From Heliocidaris tuberculata (taxonomy: Eukaryota > Echinodermata > Echinoidea > Camarodonta > Echinometridae), in NCBI GenBank assembly GCA_025618425.1, contig CM046850.1:5185520-5249519 (forward strand): 64,000 bases of DNA, written 5' to 3'. The notes under the pieces are model-generated. The model saw only the letters and a program-made list of their open reading frames with translations, was not told the origin of the DNA and did not search any database. Every line of letters starts with the position of its first letter. Position 1 is the first letter of the stretch. Shown in pieces: positions 11,460 through 23,400 of the stretch. The position numbers and the translations under genes are program-made.

Positions 11460-13870
11460 AGATGTCTTTATGATGATGATGTTGATAAAAGTAATGATAA
11501 TGATGATAATGATGAAAATGAAAAATTTTCCCTGTAAAAGCTAAAGTAGAAATCATTGCAAAATGAGACGTATATGAAAATAGGCCGATTACAAAGCACC
11601 AACGTGACTTGTGACTTTCGACTTTTGTTTATCTTATACCATCTTTCTTTCAAGAGCACTTCTTGTGACTTCTTTCGCAATTTAGTCATTTTCTTCCCCT
11701 TGCAATAAATCATTGTCGTATAATATTTTCGGTCTTTCATCATGTTCATTTTCACGGATAAAACTCTTCAATTTTCATGTCTCTTTCTGGAACATATAAC
11801 GAATTACTTTTAAAAGAACGAACTTGAATATAGCACACCCAAACATGTAGAATAATGATAACCGAGAAATCCAGCCAAGGACAATGAATAATATCCCAAC
11901 TTCCCCCCTCAATTGAAGTGTTTCATTATTCCTAAATAATGATGATGATAATGATGAACAATAAGTAAATCATACCTAAATAACATTTAAAAGCAAAAAT
12001 AACTGCAAAACGAAACTTATACTGTCGATCAAATGAAATTTATTATACCTCAACATGAGTTGTGACTATCGAATTCTATTTATTTTATATCATCTGTTTT
12101 CAAGGGCACTTATTATAGACTTCTTTCACAACTTTCATCATTTTTCTTCTTCCTTATAGTTATTGTCTGTATTACACGTTTACGAAATAAAACCTTTATT
12201 TTCATATCTCTTTTTCTGGCACATAGCATTTTAAAAATGATTATGAGCAACCTTACTGTAAATACATCAAACTAAATCAATGATGATTAACGATAAATCC
12301 AGGAATAGTCATGAAATAATGCTCCACCTCTTAGCGCCCCCCTCCCAAATAAAAATTTGTTTCGTGAATGATGATTATGATAATGATGACGTAAATCAAT
12401 TCCCTATCTATAGTATCTAAATAAAATTTGAAACAAAATATTATTGCAAAAGGAAAGCAAAACTTTTACAAAATAGTAATGTCATATCGAAGTAACTTGT
12501 GAATTCCGATTTTCGTATTTCATTTCCTTTTCAAGGGCACTTCTAATTGACTTTTTTCGCAATTTATTCACTTTTATGTACCATCCACTTTTTCAGCGGC
12601 GTCACTAGAAGGGGGTGTGGGGTGTCACCCCCCCCCCCCCACACACAAAATTGTTGTTGGCCAAAAAAGGAGGGGGGAGGGAGAGGGAAGATGAAGGAGA
12701 AAAGAGAAAGGAGAGAAGAGAAAGGAGAAGGAAAAAAGAAGGAAAAAAAAGGGTGAAAGGAAAAGAAAAATAAATAAATGAATAAAAGAAGGAGAGGAAA
12801 TGGGAAGAAAAGAAAAGAAGGAAAAACTGACTTTTTTTTCGCACTGGAAAGTTAATATTCGGGCAAAAGGCGTCCCCTTCGGCAATGGGCTGCAGACCCC
12901 CCCCCCCCCCCCCCCTGAGGATTTCCAAAGTTCCGGGCAACCACCACTTCATATTCGGGCAGCGAGGTGCCAGAATATCCTCATATTTTGGCAGCGAGGT
13001 TCCCGAATAATTATGTAACTTCTGCATGTAACTTCTGTACATTTTCACTACGAAAAGTTTTTTTTAAATTTGCAAGCTTGCTTTGCTCGCTCTCAAAAAT
13101 TTAGAAATTGAAAAGTTGATACTCGGGCAAAAAGCGTCTCCCCCTTGCGAAAATGGGCCCGTATGATCAATATCTCAACATCTGCGACTTTCTTTTATTA
13201 TTATTTGTGGGGGAAAGATCATGATGCAGCATTTTTGTTGGCAAATTTGGTTATCACACTCCCCCCCCCCCCATTTAAAATGTTCTAGCGACGCCCCTGC
13301 ACTTGTTGTCTGGTGCGCCATTTCAGTCGGCCTTGCACGTTTAGGAATAAAACTATTTTATTTCCTTATCTCTTTCTGTAAAATACACCCACAACGTTTT
13401 ACTTTGAGATTACTATAAACAAACTTATACTTTGAATATAACAAACTAAATCAATAATGATTAGCGAGAAATCCAGCAATGGTCATTTCATAATATCCCA
13501 CCACTTAGCCCCACCCCCTCAATTACAAAATTGGTTCGTGAATGATGATTATGAAAATGATGAAATGAATAAATTCACTGTTAGCATCTTAATGAAATTG
13601 AAAGCAAACAAAATCAAAGTAGAGCTATTGCAATCGTAAAGTCATATCGACACTGATCGAAGTGACTTATGTTTATCATTATTACATTTCATTTTCATGG
13701 GCATTTCTAATCGACTTGTTTCGAAATTTAATAATTTTCTGTCCCTTTCACTTGTTGTATGTATACTATTTTAGTAGGTCTTTCATATTCACGAATTAAA
13801 CTCTTATTTCCTTCTATATATTTTCTTTCCATTTCTCTTTCTGGTGATACGATCATATTTCTAGTTTTAT
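11460..13870. repeat. Degenerate tandem array of about four 430-460 bp units
   Basis: A block recurs with the order: GACTTNTTTCGCAATTT-like, TCTCTTTCTGG, GAGAAATCCAG, a run of C with CTCAATT, GATGATNATGATAATGATGA, then TGTGACT. Units start at about 11460, 11930, 12365 and 13545. The third unit is split by a 706-bp transposon at 12594-13299. No coding potential was found. Confidence 0.75.
12594..13299. mobile_element. hAT-like non-autonomous element with 8-bp target duplication
   Basis: Terminal inverted repeats read CAGCGGCGTCACTAGAA on the left and CAGGGGCGTCGCTAGAA as the complement of the right end. The flanking 8-mers are CACTTTTT (12586-12593) and CACTTGTT (13300-13307), which match at 7 of 8 bases. 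The CAG-start TIR and 8-bp duplication fit the hAT superfamily. The interior carries G and C runs and a GA-rich tract, and no transposase was seen. Confidence 0.75.
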
Positions 13871-13927
13871 ACTCCTATCACAACTTTGGCAAAAACAATG
13901 AAAAAGTTTCATCATTAATTTAGATAT

Positions 13928-14453
13928 CAGTGGTATAGCGTGGGTCCAGGCGTTAGTACGGCGCTGGCATCATGGGGTAACCTCGCTAGTCATAAGGACC
14001 GCTATTCATAAGGACCACTTATTCACAAGGACCGCTATCCATCTATGAATAGCGGTCCTTATGAATAGCGAGCGGACCCGGGCATCATGAGGGGGAGGGG
14101 TGGGGAGGGGGGGGGGGAATGGGGAATGTGGCCAGTCTTGCTCGGTGAATGAAATGCGAATCAAATTAAGTTGCGGGTGCGGGAGGGTTGTCCTATTATC
14201 TTCTTCTCTCACGTTTCCCCCTTTCTCGTACCTCCCCCTCCTTGTATTTAACCATATGCGCCATTCTATGTTGGGGGTGAGTAGGGCAGGGAGAAAGGAA
14301 GCTGAGCATTCGAAGGATCATTATCATTTTAGTGCAATGCCGCGGTATGAAACGTTTCTACAAAAAAGGGGGGGGGGGCTGCAGCCCCCAATCCCCCGGT
14401 TTTGTGGACTCTGAAAGGAACGTGGCCCACGTTCCCCCGTAGCTTTGCCACCA
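13928..14453. mobile_element. Possible hAT-like element with G-run interior
   Basis: The left end CAGTGGTATAGCGTGGG and the complement of the right end, TGGTGGCAAAGCTACGG, are loosely matching inverted ends around G-rich sequence. No target duplication was found. A nested hairpin built from ATAGCGGTCCTTATGAATAG lies at about 13982-14073. Confidence 0.4.
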
Positions 14454-14469
14454 TTTGAAATGGCTAATA

Positions 14470-15960
14470 AATGAAAAAATGTATTATATCGTTATTATGC
14501 ACTTAAAAATAAATACATTTTCATTGCAACTTCAAAATTTCATTCTTTAACAATAGCAGCAAATGAGCCGAAAGGTCGGAAGGTGAAAAGAAAGATATAT
14601 GATTTCTTTAAAAACGGGAGATTTAAAAAATAACAATTTCACTGGGGAAACTGTCATGAAAAAAAAAAAAAGAAATAAGACGGAAATACCCTTAAGAATT
14701 CTTACTGGGCGCAAGCGTCAAACATGTATAAATAGCATAACAGGCAAGGACGGATATTCTAATATGGTAGGGGCATTTTAATCATATTACAGAACTTCTC
14801 ATTCATGGACGCATTTCACATCTTTTGGAATTGATGACTATCACTAATTGTATTGTACTAAAGTTTAATACTAAACTGAATTTGTAATTGATAACGATAA
14901 TTGCATAATCTACTCAGTGATGAACACGGAAGGTAACTGAGGAGGCATTATACTCCCGCCAAATTTGTGCCGTTTTATTACTCTGGGTACTCTTGGGTTT
15001 ACCGTACGTGGATTTGAAGGTGACTTTCGTACTGGTAATGAAATGTGGCATTGCGATGATAATTTTGATATTCACGATGGTTATCAGAGTAATATCATCA
15101 CAATAGTCAAATAATAATCATATTATTAAAGAGATGAAAACCAACAGACCGATGATTATCAACAAGCCAAATAGAATGTGTCGACAGAACCGAGAGATGG
15201 CGCTGTAACAACAAGGTGCAGCTCATCGAGCTTACGTTTTGGACAGCCACCGTTTGAGCATTTAAATTAAGTTAACTAGAAGGCCCCCATAAAGTTCTAG
15301 ATCAATCATTCCTCCAGTCTTCTGTAAAAGAAGATAATTGGTAGCAGCCTTGTTCTTATAATTATTATGTTCCTAGTCGGCATCAATGGGAGGTAAAAAT
15401 CTTTTAGGTGAATGAAATGCAAATTTGATCCTTTCTTTTGGCCATGGAAAGGGGGGGGGGGGGCATATGCCCCACATAACATGCACACTTTTGCTGATCT
15501 AATGACCCCAATCTTTTCATTAGTAGAATGTCACAACTGTTTATTTTCTTGTACATGTACAAAACATGAAATTACCAGTATTCAACTTGAGAATCAAAAG
15601 GAGGGAATTCACTAGCCAATTAGTAACTGATTAAATACAATTTTCAAAACTCATGGTTATCATATCCTTAATCAGATTTTTCTGAAACTGTAATATTTCT
15701 TTCTCTCTCTCTTTCTCTCTTTTAAAGCCAGTTTATCAGGGTGGACTTCTCCTTTTACACAACATAAAGAAGACTTTCACATTACGTACATTTCCATTAT
15801 CTCAATTTTGTTCAATCCCTAGTCAATTCAAAATTAAACAAGTCACACAGTCACACACCACCAGCGATCAAAGAAACTAGGAATACAAATAGAGATTCAA
15901 GGAAGACAAGAACTGAAAATTGCAACAGAGCATATTCTTTTTTTAATATAAATTCATCTA
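14470..15960. other. Intergenic stretch, no gene seen
   Basis: AT-rich sequence with a G run at about 15450. A fragment at about 15724-15760 matches the terminus of the foldback repeat found at 22.8-23.3 kb. Confidence 0.45.
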
Positions 15961-15969
15961 AAACATCTT

Positions 15970-15975
15970 TTTATT
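15970..15975 (-). terminator. Candidate polyadenylation signal for INTS6
   Basis: TTTATT on the + strand reads AATAAA on the - strand, about 1.26 kb past the INTS6 stop. It is the first convincing hexamer seen. The 3' UTR would include the MITE at 16635-16848. Confidence 0.35.
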
Positions 15976-16634
15976 TTGTCCATACATACAATTCAATACT
16001 CTTGTGTAATGGTTCCAATTCAACATTGAAAACAGACATGAATCACATTCATATTTTGGACACATATAAATATATGGGGAACTTACCGACAAATGGACAT
16101 GAAACCAGAGTGTCCTGCACTGCCCCCCCCCCCTTCCTATTTAAACTGATTCTGAATTCCTGGCAAGCATATTCCTATATTGTCATCAAAACCATCCCCC
16201 ATCTCACTTCCCTGATCCTGTTACAATTCAATGACTATGCTTTTTAACCCAGTACACAAATAGAATCAAATGTTAAATAAAGAACACAAGACTCTTGCCA
16301 TAGGCTTGTTGGACACATAACTAACTGATTTTGAATACAAATGTGAACGGATCTATCGCCAAAACAGGTCAACCAGGATTTGATGGTTATTGACAGTGAT
16401 GGAAGAAGGCACATCTCTGAATAAAAGGCCAAGACCGACAAAGAAAAGTTACCTAACTACATGTAACACATGGACAAAAATTCAGTTTGGTTCCTCATTC
16501 ACTCAAATGAGAGGTCTGATTGGATGTTAAATCTAGCAGAACTTTGGTCATTCATAACTGAAGAGTAACTGCTGGAATAACAAATAGTCATTTTTGAGGA
16601 ATTTTTTTTCTTCTGTTAATGGGTTAACATACTG

Positions 16635-16848
16635 TACTGTAAAACCAAAAACTTTTGTGTGCATTTAGTGTTTGCAAATTTCAACAGTGGTTCAGATTCG
16701 TGAAAGTGTCATGTCACAAAATCACTGAATAATAATTGACAAAAAAATCACTAAGTTTTGCAAATCACGAAAGTTTCTTGCCATGAAAATGGATGTCTTT
16801 TACCATTTCCGAAAGTTTCATGGTGTGAAAGTCTCTTGTTTTACAGTA
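16635..16848. mobile_element. Short TIR MITE (TACTGTAAAAC ends)
   Basis: Starts TACTGTAAAACC and ends with the complement of TACTGTAAAACA. The interior repeats GAAAGTTTC-like motifs. TA at the ends fits a Tc1/mariner-type target preference, but no transposase is present. Confidence 0.6.
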
Positions 16849-17231
16849 TCTATTACATTTCTGAATGGAAATTGGTGAACAGTAAAATATCTTTTTTCCA
16901 GGATAAATCATTTTTGGCAAAGAAAATGCAGCTTACATACAATGGTCTCCCAAAATTTGAAATAGAACAAAATTTCTGAAGAAATCTTGCATGGTTTCTT
17001 ATAAAATGCAGTGGAATAGACAAAACAAAATAAGTTGAAAAAAAAAAATTGAATTATAACAGACATGAAGTAACAAGAACAAAAAATGGGGGAAAGAAAA
17101 ACTATCCATAACTTACAGAAATAAACAAATAAATAAGTATGTGAGACAGGAATTGACAAAATCAGAATTGGAAAGCACTGTCCAGTGTAAAGCAGTTCAC
17201 ATAGTAATTGAACATCCATCCCCATTCAATG

Positions 17232-17434
17232 CTATCTGACGTGGTTTGATCCCGCGTTTCCTAACGTCTGCTTCTTCTCAAACGTGACCATGGAACTCCT
17301 GAATGTCTCGAGCATGCCGATGAGGGTCTTGCGTCGGAAGCGTTTGGCCTCGTTGATGATGCTCTCGATGAAGAGGTATTTGGTGTCGACGTCGCCCTGG
17401 ACTTTGTTGAGCTCCTCGAAGAGAAGTCGGAAGT
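17232..17434 (-). CDS. INTS6: INTS6 exon 16 (C-terminal domain, stop)
   Basis: Residues 900-966 plus TAG. NFRLLFEELNKVQGDVDTKY and IINEAKRFRRKTLIGMLETF match the conserved C-terminal domain shared by INTS6 and SAGE1-type proteins. Confidence 0.94.
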
Positions 17435-20400
17435 CTGGATGGGGAGGTGGAGAGGTGAGGGAGAAGAGAAGCAGAAAATTCAATTTTATTAAATTCGTTT
17501 TCAATCATGATTTTTTTTAAATGGCAGAAAAGAAAGATCAGGGAAAGAGAGAGAGAGAGAGAAGGGGGGGCGAGAATGAAAAGGGAGAATATAAGGCAGT
17601 CATAGAAAAGATTATAACATTTCCTTTGAATTATTCACACACAATATGCCTCATGAATACCTTTTGTTTTATGTTATAGAGGTGCTTTTTTACTTTGTTT
17701 TTGAATAGTGTAAAAGACATTATCTGAGCAGCAGCAAACCAATTTGATTGGCCTATCCAGGACTCTCCTTGTGGGGACTGCTGGCTTGCCCAGCTGTCAA
17801 CAATTATTTGCTGATACCTGAAGTGACTATTGTTTGCAAGAGCATAATATATATATATACAACGACAGAATCTTTTTAAAAAAGAACAAAATACATGTAC
17901 TTCAGATGGCGGAGGAAGGAAGAATGCATAGTAGAACATAAATTAGTGTACATGGGTAATGAGAAATAGGTTGGCTGAAGACGACATACGCGATACTTCA
18001 CTCAATATTTATGTTCTTGGTCATCTTGCAATAATGCTTTGGACTAAATGAGCATCATGGCATTTCATATCATATACAGGGAAGTTCAGATAGAAGGAAA
18101 CTTTCCATAGACCAGTTTTCTAGAGACGTTTCCTCCCACAAGTTCTAACAGACTATTTCCTTCATGTGATACTTAAGATAGTATCACTATGGATGGCATC
18201 GATCTGGCATACCGATATTGTTGTCATGTCAAAAATCCCCTGGTGTAGTCTTGGTATTTCTTAGTCTTTTATATAGGAAATATGCATACTATAAGTAAAC
18301 TATTTATTGAAATCGCAACAGTCCAATCGCAATGCCCCGTCAATGGTCATAATAATCTCCAATCACTGCAACAGAACCATTGACAAATTTACTTACTTTT
18401 GCCTGGTTTCCTGACCTCCCTTATAACTCTTGTTCTCAGTCTGGAATTGACTGCATTCACATCAATTTCTGAGTTTATAGAGTCAGTTCTCTGATAAGTG
18501 TTCCTCGCATTGTTCGTTGATGCAGCAGTACTGGACTGCTCGGATGTTGGAAGCACATTGTTATTATTCATCTTGCGATGTTTGTTCACTTTGTTCGACT
18601 TCTTGGAGTCCACATGATTCGTCGTCGTTGACCCTGATGAAACCGAAGATGACGACGATGATGATAATGATGCTGGCACCGCCTCATCCTCAGATGATGC
18701 ATTACTGCTGGTTTCCATGGCAACTTCATCATTGATGCCATCCATGATGATGACTAGTTCATCTGAGGAACCTCCTGATTCATCGCTTGATATGGACAGG
18801 TCAGGTGGTTTGCTATCAGGTGAAGGCAACCTCTCTGGGGTTGATGAAGCTGGGACAAAAAAAAGAAGAAGTTATTAACTTGTATTAAAGGGCATTGATA
18901 ACAAAAAGATACTTAACATCTGCACCATTAACCATCACATTCAGAACCCAGTTTTTCTTAGACTCCACAGCTTTATAGCTTGATTACTTTCATAGTTTAC
19001 AAGCGAAATAACACATCTTGATAACTTCAAGAAATTCCAAAAAGATATTGATGTTCATTGTCTTGGTAATCTTTCAACAACTTTTAAGACTCAACCCAGA
19101 AACGGCAAAAATTAGTTGAACGGCATTCCACAAACAGGAGCTAAACAATCAAGTTGTGCTTGTACATGATAACCAACGTAATAAATATTCAAGTAGCCTG
19201 GGTTTTGTTTGTCCTTTAGAAGACACTCACAATGCTTGCTCTTGAAAAATACTGTAATGGCAATATCTTACGCCATTGGTAGCATGCCCGTACGTCCAAG
19301 ACTTACCAGAGTTCTTGTTCTCCTTATTCCCACCATTGGCGCTGGCAATCTGGGCTCGCCTTTGAACTAGCTGGTGCAGCGGCTGCTTGAGAAGGGCACC
19401 CAGGGCCGCAGGGGACGTGGGTCTACGGCTTGGAGGCGAGGCCCCTTTGAGCTTCTTGAGGGAGAGGTTGCTGTTGTCGGAGGTCCGTCGCTTCTGAGGT
19501 ATACCCGCCATGTGCTCGTTGATGTCGGCCTCGTCAACCATCATTTTCTGGAGACGGGGTGAGAATTGGATCACGGAATGTCATGAAAAGAGTAACAGGA
19601 TATAAGACATACAAGAGTAAGACAGAGGATAGATAAATACAGCAAGAGAGAATGAGTGTGTATTTGTAGCTGGGACGGCAGACATGTATCCATTAGATCT
19701 GATTATTTCCATCTGGGGACCAACCTTTAACATCACCATCGGCAGGACTCAACTCAATTTCGAACCAGAGTTCATCATAATGGGTTGACCTCACACCTCC
19801 TCTAACTAGAGATACAAAGTGATTCATATAGAAGGAAAAAAAAGATGGATGGAGAGAGAGAGAGAGAGAGAGGGAGGGAAGATAAAAAGACATAAAGAAA
19901 GACAGAAAATCTTAATGAAAAAAGCCACAAATGGTAAAAAAAAAACAAGCAGTCATACCTTGTCTTTCTCTGTTGCCAATTTGAAGGGGTTACCAAACGT
20001 ATGTAACCTAGCTGGAGCGGGATCTGCTTCTCTTAGAGGGCTTGGTATACGCTTCAGGTACTCCTGGTAGTTACCCATCTCTGCTATGGGAATGTTGTGG
20101 AATTTATCTGTGACAAAAAACAATGGAACACAATTCGATCAATGTGGGTTTTGGGGGGGTTTTTTTATTATTTTTTTTTTTCGTAATTGTATATTGCACA
20201 CAAAATCCTCTGAGAATGTCACAGAAGCTGTTCTACAGATTAACAAGAAATTAGCAGATTGACTTTGGGGAAATTTGGTGGGAATTTGTCAAGTATGCTC
20301 CACAGTTGCCCGTCTCTGCAATGGGAATGCTGTTGAATTTACCTGTGATAAAAAGGAACATCATATGATTGACATATGTTTAAAGAGAAGGTTGACTTTT

Positions 20401-23400
20401 GGGAGAGGTGAAAAATGATTTTGAGAGCTTTTTCATTCTCTTTATGTCAGTTTGGAAGAACATCGTACTAGAAATGTCCCCTGAAAAGGATAACTCTTCA
20501 ATAACTCTGCCCTCAAATTCGAAATATGACGAGAAATAGCTGAAATGGTCGGGCCAAACATTCATGCCACATGTGTCAGCAGTCCCATATACCCATTTCT
20601 GTGTGCAGTACATCTGCTTTTCAGCAAGATTGAGTATATTTCTTATCATTTTTTGATGATTCCAAAACCTCACAGTATAAAATAATTCTTATGTAGACAT
20701 GCTCAACCTTTCCTAATTGCTTTGAGAGAGTGTCTTTCACAATGTAATCGCATGACCAAAACTCAAATTTATCTTTAATTTTTGTGGTTTTTTTTGTTTT
20801 TGTTGTGATTCTAAATCAAACACGCAATACTCTTTAGAATATCTCAAAAACTGTTCCACAGATAGGAAGATATTAGCAAATTGACTTGAGTATTGTGGTG
20901 GTAAAATGTATTTTGTGCAATGTATAACAAAGATGTAACTGCGGGAAAGTATCGGTTGAAAAATTTGAAAGAAAGGTACACAAAGAGAAGATTAACCGAG
21001 AGTGGATGATGGAAATGCCACCATTCCTTAATGAGTGCTAGGGCCGAGTAATTCCAAGCATGGTGCACATGTCCTTAGACAAGGCATTTCATCTACATTT
21101 TCCTCCCTTGACCCAGATGAAAGGAATGGGTAGATTGTAGGCTTATTGCTTGAAATATTTTAGCTGATAATGGCTGTGGGAGCCAAAGTCCAGGCAATAA
21201 TTTCAAAAGCACTTTGGAATATAAATACACGTACAATTTTATATGCGATACACGCTCTACAGAAACAGAATATAATTACATGTATCTTAATTACCTTCAT
21301 TCATGAACCTGACCGCTCTGTTGGAGGTGATCTGGAGGAAGTTGGCCCTCATCCTCACCACCTGGTCCAGGATCTCCTTGCGGGGAATGTCAAAGGGGTT
21401 ACGGTACGTCTGAGGTCGAATGTCACGGTCGCTGACCCGGAGCATGTAACCTGGGAACTCGTTCACGTTGTTGTCAGCCCGGACCGTGATTGTCTCACCG
21501 GTTATACTCTGCAGGAGCTGCTGGAAGTCGCGTCTGGCCGCCAGAGAGCGCAACGGAGACCTGCCCACAAAAAGAAAGATTTACATAAAATTTGCTGTTA
21601 ACAGTGAGTTGGTTTGAGATTTATATCACTTGAAATGCTAAGAAATCAGGTTTATTGCTCTTGAAGAAGCAGCAAGGGAAACTATAGTTTCAAGTCCCAG
21701 CTGAGGGATAAGGTGCATGTAATAGATGAGGACTACCTTACAAGATACTCCCTTGGTATCTAAGGCTGGCATCTTATTGTATCAAGATTACTGCTTTAAT
21801 CCTTTCAGCACAGGAATTATTTAAGGGCTCAATTGATCACATTTTGTTCTCCAAATTGGCAACATTATTTTTCTTTTAGTGCTCCATGGTTCTAATAAGG
21901 TGTATAAATGTGTTTGAAAACAATATACATGGTTAGTGATTTTGTCAAAAAGTTAAAAGAAATGGCAAATTTTGATCAAAAACAATGATTTTAAATCTCT
22001 TATGTGTTGCCAATTTAAAGATTCTAAAGCTTATTCTCATTTTTAAAATTCTTGGCATCAAACACAATATGTAACTACAATCTTTTTTTTAAATAGTGTG
22101 TTCACAAATTTTTGCTCTTTCAACTCATGCATCTGGTATACTTTGTAGCTCTGAATCAAAAGTTATTGAGCCAAACCACAAAATATGGTCAATTGTCTCA
22201 AGAGGGTTAACCATTGAGCTACTACATACCCTAAGAATATAGAGAGACACAAAGGAAAAACTATCCAATTCTGATGCCTTAAACACTCTTTTCTTTATAA
22301 CTACACCTACAATGAATTCATTGCCACAAAAACCTATGAAACTATTGTACCACAGCAGGACCAGTGAAAAAAACCCAGGGCTGTTTGACCCTGGAACTGT
22401 TTAAAAGAATCCTGGAAATAAAATCTAAGCAAAAATTGAAACGATTCCATCACTTGGCTGTGTGTCTAAATCCAAGTATATTAAGATCTACTCTGAATTA
22501 ATTTTTTTAATAGTCAGCAGAATATACCTTGGTTGCACTTTGATGCCGAGCTCCTGTGCTCTAGGTCTGCTGGCAATGAGGCTGGCTAACTTCTCCCCTT
22601 CCACCTTGCTGTGCTGCTTCAGCTTCTTGAGGTATGTCACCACGCTGTAGCTAAGGCAGTTCTCAAGACCGTCAGGGATCAGGTTGGGTGCACCCATCCG
22701 CCTTAGAGCTACCTTGAGGGGCTGTGGAACATAGAGGAAAACAATGAGGATAAAAGGTGTTGTCAAGAATGGGTGAATAATGAAGGGGAAATCTACCTTA
22801 AAAATAAGTTGCTTTGAATAAAAGCAGAAGTGAAAGTGTGAGCGAAATATGATAAGAAATAAAAGTTCATGATTTTTTGAACTTGTAATCAATCAAAAAC
22901 AAACTGGCAACTCCATGACTTATATTGCGAACTCCTCTATTATTTGGTCTGCACAGAAAATTTCATTAATTTTCATTTTTCAAAGTTGTTGATGAAGAAA
23001 TGCATTTGTTTTGTACAGGTATTGTGCAAAAACATAAGTGCATTGAATATATCTAGGTTGCATAAATGATTAAATATTTTCTTTAGAAAAGTGGAAATCA
23101 ATGATTTTTTTCATACAGGGCAAATGGAAGTTTCCAATTTGTGTTTGATTGATTACAACTTCCAAAATCCATAACTTTCTTATAGGATTTTGCTCAAATT
23201 TTCAATGATCTGTTTCTTTAATGTTTTTCTCCTTCTCTTAAAACCAACTTGATATCAGTGTGGACTTTCCTTTTAAGAAATAAATTTGGGCTAACTTATT
23301 GCTTTTTCATGTCATGAGGAGTATATCATGCCAATGAGATGTAAGAAATGTCAAATGTAACAATATTTTGCCACTGTACATGTTCTATTTGAGTTGATTT

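Noticed and set aside
12605..13048. 147-codon - strand open frame
   Set aside because: Falls inside the hAT-like element and consists of Phe/Ser/Pro from the GA and C runs; it does not resemble a transposase.
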